64,000 nt of DNA from NCBI RefSeq assembly GCF_003386285.1, contig NZ_QPNC01000006.1:1-64000 (forward strand), given 5' to 3'. Below the pieces are notes generated by a model. The model made no database searches. It was not told the DNA's origin and saw only the letters and a list, made by a program, of their open reading frames with translations. Of this stretch, positions 30,176 through 38,946 are shown in pieces. Made by a program: the position numbers and the translations under genes. Numbering within the stretch: position 1 is the stretch's first letter; each line of letters starts with the position of its first letter. Source of the stretch: Nocardiopsis sp. FIRDI 009 (GTDB lineage: Bacteria; Actinomycetota; Actinomycetes; Streptosporangiales; Streptosporangiaceae).

Positions 30176-31417
30176 TCAGACGAACTCGGGGGTCCCGGCG
30201 GGCATGGTAAATCGGAACTCGGCGCCGCCGCTGGGGGCGCGCCCGACGGTGATCGTGCCGCCGTGGGCCTCGACGAGGCCCTTGACGATGAACAGCCCGA
30301 GGCCGGTCCCGCTCCGGTGCTTGCTGCGCCAGAACTGGCGGAAGACGCGCGGAATGGTCTCGGGCGCGATGCCCTGGCCCTCGTCGCGCACCGACACCGC
30401 TGCTCCTCCCTCACACGGCTCGATCACGATACTGACAGTACCAGCGCCGTGCCGCACCCCGTTTTCCACCAGGTTCGCCAGGATCTGGTCGATCTTGTCG
30501 GCGTCGAGCCACATCTGCGGGAGTTCGCCGCGGGTCTCCACCCGGAAGCGGCCCTCCGGCTCTCCCGCGGCCACACGCCCGGCGACGACCCGGCGCACGG
30601 CGTCGGGAAGGTCGACGACCTGGCGGCGCACCTCCAGGCGACCGGACTCGATCCGGGAGACGTCGAGGAGGTCGTGGATGAGGCGCGTGACGCGGTCGGC
30701 GTCGGCGTTGACCGTCTCCAGCATGAACAGCTTCTGCTTGTCGGTGAGCCGTTCCCACTTGGTCAGCAGGGTGGAGGTGAACCCCTTGACGCTGGTCAAC
30801 GGGGAGCGCAGTTCGTGGGCGACCTCCGAGACGAGGTCGGCGCGGCTGCGGTCGGCGCTGGTGGCGGCGTCCCTGAGGGTGATGACCAGACGGACGAGGT
30901 CGCCGCCGGGCCGGGCGCGCACGTACCGGGCGGCCACCAGGATCTCGCGGTCGTCGGGCAGGTAGAGGGAGCGTTCGGCCTGGCGGACGCGCTCGCGGTC
31001 ACCGCCGTAGGGGTCGCTGGCCTCCCACCAGTCGTGGCCGTCGGGACCGATGAGGGGGAGGACCTCGCGGAAGTCGCGGCCGAGGGCGGAACGGGCCGGG
31101 GTGCCGGTCAGATGGGACGCCTGGGCGTTGAACAGGACGACACGACCACGCGCGTCGGCGACGACCACGCCGTCGGGGAGGTCGTCGGCGTGCAGGGGGG
31201 CGCCACCGGGTCCGCCGGAGACTCCGTCGACCTCCCAGAGGGCGGCGGTGTCCGTTTCCGGAGCACGGGCGAAACGAACGCCCGAATCGGGCGTATTCTC
31301 CGAATCAACGGGAATATCGGTAGCTGGTTCGGCCCCCCGCCCGGGGTCCCCCGTGGTGTGCCCGGTTCCACCGCCTGAGTCCTCCGCCGGGTGATCCGCC
31401 TGCCGGCCGCTGCCCAC
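30176..31417 (-). CDS. PAS-domain sensor histidine kinase, soluble
   Basis: A 413-residue kinase with no transmembrane segment. After a low-complexity stretch of about 75 residues comes a PAS domain (DLPDGVVVADARGRVVLFNAQASHLTG). The HisKA helix LVSEVAHELRSPLTSVKGF carries the phosphoacceptor histidine. The ATPase domain has ILANLVENGVRHG (N box), VRDEGQGI (G1), FRQFWRSKHRSGTGLGLFIVKGLVEAHGG (F/G2). No response regulator gene adjoins it, so it is an orphan kinase. The GTG start at 31417 has GGGGAGAGG just upstream. Confidence 0.9.
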   Translation of the reverse strand: MGSGRQADHPAEDSGGGTGHTTGDPGRGAEPATDIPVDSENTPDSGVRFARAPETDTAALWEVDGVSGGPGGAPLHADDLPDGVVVADARGRVVLFNAQASHLTGTPARSALGRDFREVLPLIGPDGHDWWEASDPYGGDRERVRQAERSLYLPDDREILVAARYVRARPGGDLVRLVITLRDAATSADRSRADLVSEVAHELRSPLTSVKGFTSTLLTKWERLTDKQKLFMLETVNADADRVTRLIHDLLDVSRIESGRLEVRRQVVDLPDAVRRVVAGRVAAGEPEGRFRVETRGELPQMWLDADKIDQILANLVENGVRHGAGTVSIVIEPCEGGAAVSVRDEGQGIAPETIPRVFRQFWRSKHRSGTGLGLFIVKGLVEAHGGTITVGRAPSGGAEFRFTMPAGTPEFV

Positions 31418-31912
31418 GCCTCTCCCCGCTCCCCTTGAAGATCCACGACCGTACGTGCGCCGGGCCGAGGACCGCTGACCGGCGGTGTCCGCCCCACGTC
31501 CGCGGGCACCACCGCAGGTTGTCTACCCTGCACTCCGACCTGGTACGCCTTGTGGACCGGGATCGGGCCGTCCGACGGTAGACGAGCGTACAAGCACTCC
31601 CCGAGCACCCCACCCTCCGTGGACGGGGATCCTCCGTCCGGCTGGCGCGGCGCGTGCTCACACGGTGTCGTCAAGCCTGCCCGGCGACGACGGTTCACCC
31701 CACCGCCCACCCGTGACGCGGGTGGGCGCGCGGCCGCCTACGCGGAATCCGCATGGGCCTTCCGTGGCCCGAGGACGACCCTATCGGCACCGGCCGTCCG
31801 AGGATGTGCGTTTCGGGTGGAACGCGCGACCGACCGCGCGCACGTCCGGCCCGCGCGGACTCCGGAGGACACGGAGAGTGAGGGCGCACCCCGTGGTCGG
31901 GGTACGTCCTGG
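31418..31912. other. Intergenic stretch between the methyltransferase and PAS kinase genes
   Basis: No gene seen on either strand. It contains the terminator at 31704-31728 and presumably the kinase promoter; a GGTAGACAAC near 31510-31520 on the minus strand resembles a -10 but lacks a good -35. Confidence 0.4.
31704..31728 (-). terminator. Terminator after the infC-rpmI-rplT-trmH operon
   Basis: CGCCCACCCG pairs perfectly with CGGGTGGGCG across a 5-nt loop. It lies about 185 bases past the methyltransferase stop codon on the minus strand. Confidence 0.55.
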
Positions 31913-32770
31913 TCAGACCACCGTGTTCGGGGATCGTCGCTGCTGACGGGCGGTGGTGTAGAGACAGACCGCCGCGGCGGTGGCCAGATTCAGGCTTTCG
32001 GCCCCGCCGTAGATCGGAACGCTGACCGCTCCGTCGGTGAGACGCACCGTCTCCTCGGGCAGTCCCCATGCCTCGTTGCCGAAGACCCAGCCGACGGGAC
32101 CGTCGAGGTCGCCGCCGTCGGCGACCTCGTGCAGGTCGCGGGGGCCTCCCCCGTCGGCGGCCCACACCGTGGCGCCGCGCTCGCGCAGGAACTCCACCGC
32201 ACGGGCGACCGGGACGCCGACGACCACCGGCAGGTGGAACAGGCTCCCGGCGGAGGCGCGCACGCACTTGCCGTTGTAGGGGTCGACGGAGGCGTCGGTG
32301 AAGACGACGACGTCGGCCCCCGCCGCGTCGGCGGTCCGCAGGACGGTGCCCGCGTTGCCGGGATCGCGCACATGGGAGAGCACGACCGCCAGGCGGACGT
32401 CGCCGACACGGTCGAGGGGCACGTCGACGAACTCGCAGACCGCGATGATCCCCTGGGGGGTCACGGTCTGGGCCAGCTCCGACATCACGTCGAGACTGAC
32501 CCGGTGGGTGGGGACACCGGCCTCCCGGGCGGCGTCCACCAGAGTGAGGTGGCGCTGCATGGCCTCCGCCGTGGCGAAGACCTCGACCACCCCGGCGCCG
32601 GGCCCCTCCGGGGACCGAGCACCGTCGGCCGCGGCGGCCAGGGCCTCCCGTACCGCCTGCGGCCCCTCCGCCAGGAAGCGCCGCTCGCGCTGGCGGAAGG
32701 TGCGCTTGGCGAGCCGCCGAACCCCCTTGATCCTGGGTGAACGGATACTCGTGAACTCGTGGCTCGCCAT
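31913..32770 (-). CDS. SpoU/TrmH-family RNA 2'-O-methyltransferase
   Basis: A 285-residue SPOUT methyltransferase that likely methylates a ribose 2'-OH in rRNA or tRNA using S-adenosylmethionine. The N-terminal RNA-binding part (IRSPRIKGVRRLAKRTFRQRERRFLAEGPQ) precedes the knotted domain. SpoU motifs are visible: VRDPGNAGTVLRTADAAG (motif 1), VFGNEAWGL (motif 2) and VPIYGGAESLNLATAAAVCLY (motif 3). ATG 32770 starts 20 bases after the rplT stop, so it is the last gene of the infC-rpmI-rplT unit, the usual actinobacterial arrangement. The modified nucleotide cannot be named. Confidence 0.92.
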   Translation of the reverse strand: MASHEFTSIRSPRIKGVRRLAKRTFRQRERRFLAEGPQAVREALAAAADGARSPEGPGAGVVEVFATAEAMQRHLTLVDAAREAGVPTHRVSLDVMSELAQTVTPQGIIAVCEFVDVPLDRVGDVRLAVVLSHVRDPGNAGTVLRTADAAGADVVVFTDASVDPYNGKCVRASAGSLFHLPVVVGVPVARAVEFLRERGATVWAADGGGPRDLHEVADGGDLDGPVGWVFGNEAWGLPEETVRLTDGAVSVPIYGGAESLNLATAAAVCLYTTARQQRRSPNTVV

Positions 32771-32790
32771 CGCGTCGTCTCCCAGGGGCG

Positions 32791-33162
32791 TCAGGCCGCG
32801 GCGGAGGCGGGGAGGGCCTGCTTGGCCTTCTCCACCAGGGCGGCGAACGCGGCCTCGTCGTTGACGGCCAGCTCGGCCAGCATGCGACGGTCGACCTCGA
32901 TGCCGGCCAGCTTCAGGCCCTGCATGAGGCGGTTGTAGGTGAGGCCGTTGGCGCGGGAGGCGGCGTTGATGCGCTGGATCCACAGACGACGGAACTGCCC
33001 CTTGCGGTCCTTGCGGTCCCGGTAGGAGTAGGTCATCGAGTGGAGCATCTGCTCCTTGGCCTTGCGGTACAGGCGCGAGCGCTGACCGCGGTAACCACTG
33101 GCGCGGTCGAGGACGACCTTGCGCTTCTTCTTGGCGTTGAGAGCCCGCTTCACGCGTGCCAC
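32791..33162 (-). CDS. rplT: Ribosomal protein L20
   Basis: The 123-residue bL20 of the large ribosomal subunit: [38 protein letters not shown] is the long basic N-terminal helix and [42 protein letters not shown] the globular part. It binds 23S rRNA early in assembly. In several phyla L20 represses its own operon through the infC leader; whether that happens here is not shown. The GTG start follows GAGGGAG. Confidence 0.97.
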   Translation of the reverse strand: MARVKRALNAKKKRKVVLDRASGYRGQRSRLYRKAKEQMLHSMTYSYRDRKDRKGQFRRLWIQRINAASRANGLTYNRLMQGLKLAGIEVDRRMLAELAVNDEAAFAALVEKAKQALPASAAA

Positions 33163-33318
33163 TGTGACTCCCTCGTTGTCTCTTCCGGCGCGCACGGCGC
33201 ACGGAGGCGCCCGGCTCGGACGAGCCCGGCGGCCGTGTTCGCTTCAGGTGGTCCCCCTCCGGGTGCCGTCGTCGCGCCGGGCGCGTGGGCACTCCCGCGG
33301 GAGGGGGAAGGGTTCGGC

Positions 33319-33513
33319 CTACTTGCCGAGGAGCTTCTTGATGCTCTTGGTGTCGGCGGGAGCAAGCACGGCCTCGTTGCCAAGCTTGCGCTTGCGCTTG
33401 GAGGTCTTGTGCTCAAGGATGTGGTTCTTGTTGGCACGGCGGCGCATGATCTTGCCGGAACCGGTGACCTTGAAGCGGTCCTTGGCTCCACTGTGGGACT
33501 TGTTCTTCGGCAT
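33319..33513 (-). CDS. rpmI: Ribosomal protein L35
   Basis: The 64-residue bL35, highly basic: MPKNKSHSGAKDRFKVTGSG then IMRRRANKNHILEHKTSKRK. Normal length and the canonical MPK start at 33513. Second gene of infC-rpmI-rplT; a 156-base gap with short GC hairpins (for example CTCCCGCGGGAG at 33292-33303) separates it from rplT. Confidence 0.97.
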   Translation of the reverse strand: MPKNKSHSGAKDRFKVTGSGKIMRRRANKNHILEHKTSKRKRKLGNEAVLAPADTKSIKKLLGK

Positions 33514-33702
33514 GTCGCCGTCGTCTCCTACTCCGTCGGCGCACCACCAGCGGTGGGCTGGTGACGCGGTTCTTCCGCTGCTATGGCGGGCCCCCAGCAC
33601 GCCGTCCTACCGACGCGTCCGGGCCGTTCGCGCACAGCCCACCCCACCACCCGGCTTCCGTTCACACGGCGACCGGGCGGTGGGGGACTTCCCCTGACGC
33701 CG

Positions 33703-34287
33703 CTACGCCTGTTCGCGCTGCTGGCGGCGGGTCCTGTCCCCCGCCGCTGCACGGGCCTCGGCCTTGTGCTCGGACCGCCGCTTGTGCGGACCGATCACCA
33801 TGACCATGTTGCGGCCGTCCTGCTTGGGCTGGGACTCGACCGTGCCAAGATCCTGGACGTCCTCGGCCAGCCGCGCCAGCAGCCGACGGCCGAGTTCGGG
33901 CCGGGACTGCTCGCGCCCGCGGAACATGATCGTCACCTTGACCTTGTCCCCGCTCTTGAGGAACCGGACGACGTGACCCTTCTTGGTCTCGTAGTCGTGC
34001 GGATCGATCTTCGGGCGGAGCTTGATCTCCTTGATGATCGTGTTCGACTGGTTCTTGCGCGACTCGCGCGCCTTCACCGCGGACTCGTACTTGAACTTGC
34101 CGTAGTCCATCAGCTTGGCGACCGGCGGGCGGGCGGTCGGCGCGACCTCGACGAGATCGAGGTCGGACTCCTGGGCCAGACGCAGCGCGTCCTGCACGGA
34201 GACGATGCCGACCTGCTCACCGTTGGGTCCGACAAGACGGACCTCGGGCACCCGGATGCGGTCATTGATGCGGGGCTCGGCGCTGAT
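33703..34287 (-). CDS. infC: Translation initiation factor IF-3, ATC start
   Basis: A 194-residue IF3 that binds the 30S subunit and checks initiator tRNA and start codons. The N-domain ([35 protein letters not shown]), linker and C-domain ([42 protein letters not shown]) are complete. No ATG, GTG or TTG lies in frame near the conserved N-terminus; the codon at 34287 is ATC, behind GGGAGGGG at a good distance. IF3 genes are known for AUU/AUC starts that let IF3 limit its own synthesis, so ATC is my choice. The frame is open to 34464 but that part is not IF3-like. Confidence 0.93.
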   Translation of the reverse strand: MSAEPRINDRIRVPEVRLVGPNGEQVGIVSVQDALRLAQESDLDLVEVAPTARPPVAKLMDYGKFKYESAVKARESRKNQSNTIIKEIKLRPKIDPHDYETKKGHVVRFLKSGDKVKVTIMFRGREQSRPELGRRLLARLAEDVQDLGTVESQPKQDGRNMVMVIGPHKRRSEHKAEARAAAGDRTRRQQREQA

Positions 34288-34403
34288 GAGACCCCTCCCT
34301 AGCTTTCTCGGATTACCTGGGACCGGCCGTCCGCCGGGCGGAGGACGGCCTGTGCGGCCGAGGTGCCCGAACCCGTCGGGCCTCCCGGCCTCGTCGGGGT
34401 CCT

Positions 34404-34440
34404 CGAAAAGCGAAAACCCCGCCAGCATGTGCAAGCGGGG
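34404..34440 (-). terminator. Intrinsic terminator/attenuator in the infC leader
   Basis: On the minus strand CCCCGC (34440-34435) pairs with GCGGGG (34422-34417) across a 12-nt loop and is followed immediately by TTTTCGCTTTTCG. It is one of the few hairpins in this window with a real U-tract, and it lies about 120 bases before infC and over 200 bases after aroE, so it looks like a leader attenuator rather than the aroE terminator. Confidence 0.6.
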
Positions 34441-34588
34441 CGATCCGACCGATGTTCCCGACAACGGGCACGCATGTGCGCCGGATCCCCTGGGGAACCC
34501 CGGCGAGCACGACGCGGCTGCCTGTCATCGAACCGGAACCCACACGGACCGAGCCCGGCAGGTGGGAGGATCATTCTCCGCTTGCGGT

Positions 34589-34610
34589 TCCGGTGTGCGC
34601 GCACACCGGA
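34589..34610. terminator. 22-bp perfect palindrome after aroE
   Basis: TCCGGTGTGCG/CGCACACCGGA has no unpaired centre. It lies 47 bases past the aroE stop and may be the aroE terminator or the first hairpin of the infC leader. Confidence 0.45.
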
Positions 34611-34656
34611 CCAAGTCGATACTGCACCACTTTAGCACCACGCCCGGGGTGCTCGG

Positions 34657-35487
34657 TCACGCGGCGGTCTCCGAGCGGCGGGCCAGTTCCGCCTCACCCG
34701 CGGCGCGCATGGCCGCGACGGGGACGTCGGCGATCCCGGTCATCAACCGGACCTGGGCGACCGCTTGGTGCAGGAGCATCGGGAAGCCACCGACCACATG
34801 ACCGCCGCGTCCGGCCACCGCACGGGCGGCGGCGGTGGGCCACGGCGAGTAGACGACGTCGAACAGGTCGGCGCGCGAGGCGGACAGGAGGTCGGCGTGG
34901 CGGTCGGCAGCCCCCGAGGGCAGGGACGACACGACCAGGTCCACGTCCAGGTGGGCGTCGATCTCGGAGAGCGGCGCGACCCGCACGGGGTGCCCGAGCC
35001 GCTCCGCCGCCGCGGTGACCTCGCCGGTGCGGGACGTGTCCCGGGCCAGGACGGTGACGGTCGAGGTGAGGCCCATCCGGAGCAGCGCCGCGAGCGCGGA
35101 GGCCGCCGTGGCCCCCGCCCCCAGGACGACCGCCTCGCGCGGCGCGCCGATCCCGGCCTCGGCGAGCGCTGCGGCCACGCCCTCGACGTCGGTGTTGTGG
35201 GCCTGCCAGCCCCCGTCGGCACGGACGAGGGTGTTGGCCCCGCCCACCCGGCGGGCCAGGTCGCTGACGCCGTCGGCCAGGTCCAGGGCGCGGCGCTTGA
35301 GCGGCATGGTCAACGACAACCCGGCCCACTCCGGTCCGAGTCCGCCCAGGAAGGGCGCCAGACCCGCCTCGTCGCACTCGTATCGGCCGTAGGACCACCC
35401 GTCCAGGCCCATCGCCGCGTAGGCGGCGGTGTGCAGGACCGGTGAGAGTGAGTGGGCCACCGGTGAACCCAGGACCGCGGCGCGCAC
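34657..35487 (-). CDS. aroE: Shikimate dehydrogenase
   Basis: A 276-residue enzyme reducing 3-dehydroshikimate with NADPH. The substrate segment VLGSPVAHSLSPVLHTAAY (SxS) and SLTMPLK (catalytic lysine) are present, with HNTDVEG in the middle. The cofactor loop is VLGAGATAASALAAL. The GTG start at 35487 is directly at the domain start. It follows mltG by 15 bases and is part of the alaS-ruvX-mltG-aroE unit found in many actinobacteria. Confidence 0.95.
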   Translation of the reverse strand: MRAAVLGSPVAHSLSPVLHTAAYAAMGLDGWSYGRYECDEAGLAPFLGGLGPEWAGLSLTMPLKRRALDLADGVSDLARRVGGANTLVRADGGWQAHNTDVEGVAAALAEAGIGAPREAVVLGAGATAASALAALLRMGLTSTVTVLARDTSRTGEVTAAAERLGHPVRVAPLSEIDAHLDVDLVVSSLPSGAADRHADLLSASRADLFDVVYSPWPTAAARAVAGRGGHVVGGFPMLLHQAVAQVRLMTGIADVPVAAMRAAGEAELARRSETAA

Positions 35488-35502
35488 GGGCGTCTCCCTT
35501 CC

Positions 35503-38031
35503 CTACCAGCTGTCGCTGTACTCGTTCACCATCTGTGTGTGCTCGTCCAGGGTCCTGGAGAACCCGGTCTCCCCGGTCTCGGGGTTGATGAGCGCGAAGT
35601 AGAGGTAGTCCGTGTCAGCCGGTTCCAGCGCGGCCTCGATGGCGGCCCTCCCCGGCGCCACGAACGGCCCGGCGGGCAGACCGACCCTGCCGTAGGTGCC
35701 GTACTCCCCCGGGTCGTTCTCACAGGCGATCTGCTGTTCCTGTGTGAGGGCGAGACCGTGGGTGCCGAGCACGTAGAAGCACGTGCTGTCCATCTGGAGC
35801 GGCATGCCCTGGTCCAGACGGTTGTGCACGACCGAGGAGATGTTGGCCATGTCCTCCTCCCGACCGCTCTCGGCCTGGACGATGGAGGCGATCGCCATGA
35901 CCTGGTTGGGGTCGTACCCGATCGCCTCGGCGCGCCGCTCCAGCTCGACCTCCTCGGCGACCTGGCGGAACTGCGTGACCATGGTGCGCAGGACCGCCCC
36001 CGGTTCGGCCCCGGGGTCGAACCGGTAGGTCTCGGGGAACAGGTAGCCCTCGGGGCCCTGGGTCGCGTACTCGGGCAGCCCCAGGGAGTCGGTGTCGGCG
36101 TAGGCCGCCTCCAGGTCGGCGACCGGGATGCCCAACTGCTCCGAGAGGCTCTGGAGGATCCCGTCACCGCCCTCGACGGCCTGGGCGCGCAGCCCCTCCG
36201 GCACGGTCACCCGTCCGCCGAGGCGGTTGGTGTCGTCGAGCAGGGCGGCCACGGCGCTCTCCGCGCTCATGTTCTCCGCCAGGGAGTAGGTGCCGGGCTC
36301 CAGCCCGCCCCCGCCCTCGGCCTCGGCGTCACCGAGCGCCTCGGTGAAGGCGCGGACACTGGCGACCACACCGGCCTCGACCAGGGCCTCGCCGACGGCG
36401 GAGCCGGACTGGCCGCTCTCGATGACGAAGACGACCTCGCCCGTCCCCTCCCCGCTGTAGTCGGCGGGCACGAGGTAGCGGAACGCTCCGTAGCCGCCCG
36501 CGCCGATGACGAGGACGAGCACGACGGCGGCGGCCGTCAGCTTCCCGCTCCGGCGTCCGCGGCCCCTGGATCCGCCCGCACGCCTGGACTTCTGCGCCTG
36601 TTTGAGCTGTTTGCGCTTCCTGCGGCTGCCGCCGTAGGCCTCGGCGATGTCGTTGAGGTTGGGCTCCTCGTACCCGTCGTCCTCGTCGTCCACCGCGTCG
36701 GACCGTTCGTCGGCGGGCTCGGGTTCGGCGGCCGCCGCGGCGCGCCGACCGCCGCGCCTGCGGCGACCCCGACGGCCGGCGGGCTCCTCGTCGCCGCGAC
36801 CGCGTCGGCGCCGGCGGCCCCGACGGCCGGCGGGCTCGTCGTCGCCGGACGCCTCCTCCTCGGCCGCAGCGGTGTCGTCGCGGGCGTCGTGGTCCTCGTA
36901 GGCGTCGTAGGCCGCGGAGTCATCGGCGGACGCGTCGGTCCGGCCCTCGTCGCGGCGGGGGTCGGACGGGGCCTCCTCCCCGGCTCCGAACGCGGCCAGG
37001 GCGGCGGTGTCGGCGGGGACGTCGGCGAGGAAACCGGTCTCCTCGGCGGCGGGCTCCGGGGCCGCGCCCCGGGAGGCCCGGCGCCGACCGCGGCGGCCCG
37101 GGGGCTCCTCGGCGGGCGGCGGGGTGTGCGGCTCCTCCTGGCGGGCACGCCTGCGCCGACCACGGCGGGGTCCGTCGACCACCGGTGTGGGGCCCGTGGC
37201 GGGGCCGTCGAACGCCTCGGAGGGGGGTCCGGCCTCCTCCTGGGGGGGGTCGGGGGCCGGCCGCCGACCGCGTCCGGCGGCCGGGGGGCCGTCGGGCGCC
37301 TCACGCTTGCGGCGGCCACGCCGGGGACGGCGCTCCTCCTCGGGCTCGTCGGCGAGGAAGGAGGGCATGGGGCCGTCGTCCTCGCCCCACAGCGGTGACG
37401 GGGAGCCGGGCTCCTCGGCTGGACGGGCCCGCCGACCGCGTCGGGGCGGGTCCTCGGGCGGCGCGGAGGGTGCCGTCGGGGGGTTCTGACCGCCGAGGTC
37501 GGCCAGGGCGGCGAGCGCGTCCCGGGTCGGGTCGGCGGCCCCGCGTCGGGGCTCGGCGGCAGCGGGTGGCTGGTGGTCGGGGGTGCCGGGCGGCTGGGGG
37601 CGGTCCGCCTCGAGTCCCCGGGGGCGGCCCGTGGCGGAGCGGGCGGCACGTCCGCCGCGCAGGGCGTCGGCGGCTCCGCCGCGGCGCGGCGGCTCACCGG
37701 GGGGAGGGCCCGGTTTGCGGCGGCGCCCGGGGGCCGGGGCACCGGGGCCCAGGGGGTCCTCGGCCGCACCACCGTGGGGAGCGCGGCCGGGCGTACGGGG
37801 CTCTCCGGGAGCTCGACGGTCACCCCGCGCTCGGGGGTCGCCCGCGGCGCGGCGCGGCTGGGGGCGGCCGTCGCCGTCGAACCGCTCGTTCGGGGTCTCC
37901 GGTTCGGGGCGGGCCCGGCGTCCGCGCGGCCTCGGCTGGGTGGGGACGGGGTCGGTCAGCGGATCGTAGTCGTAACCGCGGTCGACGCGTCCACGAGAGG
38001 GATCGTCGGGGTAGGAATCCCTGTCGTTCAT
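35503..38031 (-). CDS. mltG: Endolytic murein transglycosylase with long basic disordered N-terminus
   Basis: MltG cleaves nascent peptidoglycan strands outside the membrane. The 842-residue product has a single transmembrane helix at about 498-520, a LysM-like segment, then the YceG domain with the catalytic glutamate Glu721 in SIVQAESGREED and the substrate motifs VVHNRLDQGMPLQMD and YGRVGLPAGPF. The cytoplasmic part is 497 residues of Pro/Arg/Glu/Asp-rich low complexity with repeated RRGRR clusters (at least seven), far longer than in enterobacteria. ATG 38031 overlaps the ruvX stop (ATGA). The low-complexity part is in frame and continuous with the domain, so it belongs to the protein. 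Confidence 0.93.
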   Translation of the reverse strand: MNDRDSYPDDPSRGRVDRGYDYDPLTDPVPTQPRPRGRRARPEPETPNERFDGDGRPQPRRAAGDPRARGDRRAPGEPRTPGRAPHGGAAEDPLGPGAPAPGRRRKPGPPPGEPPRRGGAADALRGGRAARSATGRPRGLEADRPQPPGTPDHQPPAAAEPRRGAADPTRDALAALADLGGQNPPTAPSAPPEDPPRRGRRARPAEEPGSPSPLWGEDDGPMPSFLADEPEEERRPRRGRRKREAPDGPPAAGRGRRPAPDPPQEEAGPPSEAFDGPATGPTPVVDGPRRGRRRRARQEEPHTPPPAEEPPGRRGRRRASRGAAPEPAAEETGFLADVPADTAALAAFGAGEEAPSDPRRDEGRTDASADDSAAYDAYEDHDARDDTAAAEEEASGDDEPAGRRGRRRRRGRGDEEPAGRRGRRRRGGRRAAAAAEPEPADERSDAVDDEDDGYEEPNLNDIAEAYGGSRRKRKQLKQAQKSRRAGGSRGRGRRSGKLTAAAVVLVLVIGAGGYGAFRYLVPADYSGEGTGEVVFVIESGQSGSAVGEALVEAGVVASVRAFTEALGDAEAEGGGGLEPGTYSLAENMSAESAVAALLDDTNRLGGRVTVPEGLRAQAVEGGDGILQSLSEQLGIPVADLEAAYADTDSLGLPEYATQGPEGYLFPETYRFDPGAEPGAVLRTMVTQFRQVAEEVELERRAEAIGYDPNQVMAIASIVQAESGREEDMANISSVVHNRLDQGMPLQMDSTCFYVLGTHGLALTQEQQIACENDPGEYGTYGRVGLPAGPFVAPGRAAIEAALEPADTDYLYFALINPETGETGFSRTLDEHTQMVNEYSDSW

Positions 38032-38516
38032 GATTCTCCCTGGCTGGAGCGGACGATCTCGCCCGGGGGGTGGCCTGTTGACCGTTCCTGGTCCAAGGTG
38101 CTCTGGAGGAGCACGGTGGCCGCGGCCTGGTCGATCACCGACCGGCGCGCCCTGCCACCCTTGGCGCCCTTCTTGGCGAAGGCGGCTCCCGAGAGCAGCT
38201 GTGCCTGGGCCGTCACCGTGGTGAGGCGCTCGTCGACCAGGCGTACGGGGATGGGGTGAAGGGTCGCGGCGAGTGCGGTCGCGAACTCGCGGGCGGACCG
38301 GGCGGCGGGTCCCTCCTCGCCGGACAGCGACGCGGGGTAGCCCACGACGACCTCGCGTGCCTCACGCTCCACGACCAGCTGGGCGATGCGACGGATGTCG
38401 CCCCTGCCGCGTCGGACGGTCTCCACCGGGCTGGCGAGCACGCCGCTCGGGTCGCTCGCCGCGACGCCGATACGGGCGTTACCGGGGTCGATCGCCAGGC
38501 GTACACCGTGCCTCAA
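38028..38516 (-). CDS. ruvX: Putative pre-16S rRNA nuclease/Holliday junction resolvase-like YqgF
   Basis: A 162-residue RNase H-fold protein, thought to mature the 16S rRNA 5' end. It begins RLAIDPGNARIGVAASD (catalytic aspartate), contains VVVGYPASLSGEEG (the GLP-like motif) and RLVDERLTTVTAQAQL (glutamate), and ends with RSVIDQAAATVLLQ. The only fitting start is TTG 38516 (TTG AGG CAC GGT) with GGAGAC seven bases before; the next upstream candidates are far outside the domain. It overlaps mltG by four bases. Confidence 0.92.
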   Translation of the reverse strand: MRHGVRLAIDPGNARIGVAASDPSGVLASPVETVRRGRGDIRRIAQLVVEREAREVVVGYPASLSGEEGPAARSAREFATALAATLHPIPVRLVDERLTTVTAQAQLLSGAAFAKKGAKGGRARRSVIDQAAATVLLQSTLDQERSTGHPPGEIVRSSQGES

Positions 38517-38904
38517 GGGCGTGTCTCCCCCGGACCGGGGACGGCGTACGGGCGGGCCGCGCCATGAACGGCGCGGCACCGCGGTCGGGAAATCCTCAAC
38601 ACGGTGGTCCTGTTCGTCAGCTGGATCGCGGGAATCGCCGCGTGGACAGCCGCGTGATCGGCTGTGACGCGCCACAGTATGCCCGATTCGGTGACAGTGC
38701 GCAGCCTCGCAGGTGGTGACCGGTCGGCGGCTCCCCGTGGAGCGGAGACCGCGGTCTCGCCCACACGGGCAGCGGTTCCGGCGGCCCGCATGTCCCGTCC
38801 GAGTGTATGCCACCCACGTGGGATGTCCGGGCAGGCCGCTTTCTGACGGAGTGTTCCACTACGTACCGTGGTGGCCCGGCACGCGCTGGTACACGGGAAC
38901 GCGA

Positions 38905-38936
38905 AGGCGGGTGCGGAACCGGTTCCGCACCCGCCT
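38905..38936. terminator. 32-bp perfect palindrome downstream of alaS
   Basis: AGGCGGGTGCGGAACC is followed directly by its complement. Like the hairpin at 26168-26208 it directly precedes a copy of the dispersed repeat and would end the alaS transcript. Confidence 0.65.
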
Positions 38937-38946
38937 GGCGTGTCGT

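Larger units (their letters stand above)
34288..34656 (-). promoter_or_regulatory. infC 5' leader region
   Basis: A 369-base non-coding stretch between aroE and infC. It contains a 22-bp palindrome at 34589-34610 and, closer to infC, a U-tract hairpin at 34404-34440. AAAGTGGTGCAGTATCG near 34630 on the minus strand is the most promoter-like sequence, but a -35 is not clear. Confidence 0.5.

Noticed and set aside
31485-31946. Plus-strand open frame of 153 codons between the methyltransferase and PAS kinase genes
   Set aside because: Pro/Arg-rich, unlike any family, partly antisense to the methyltransferase end.
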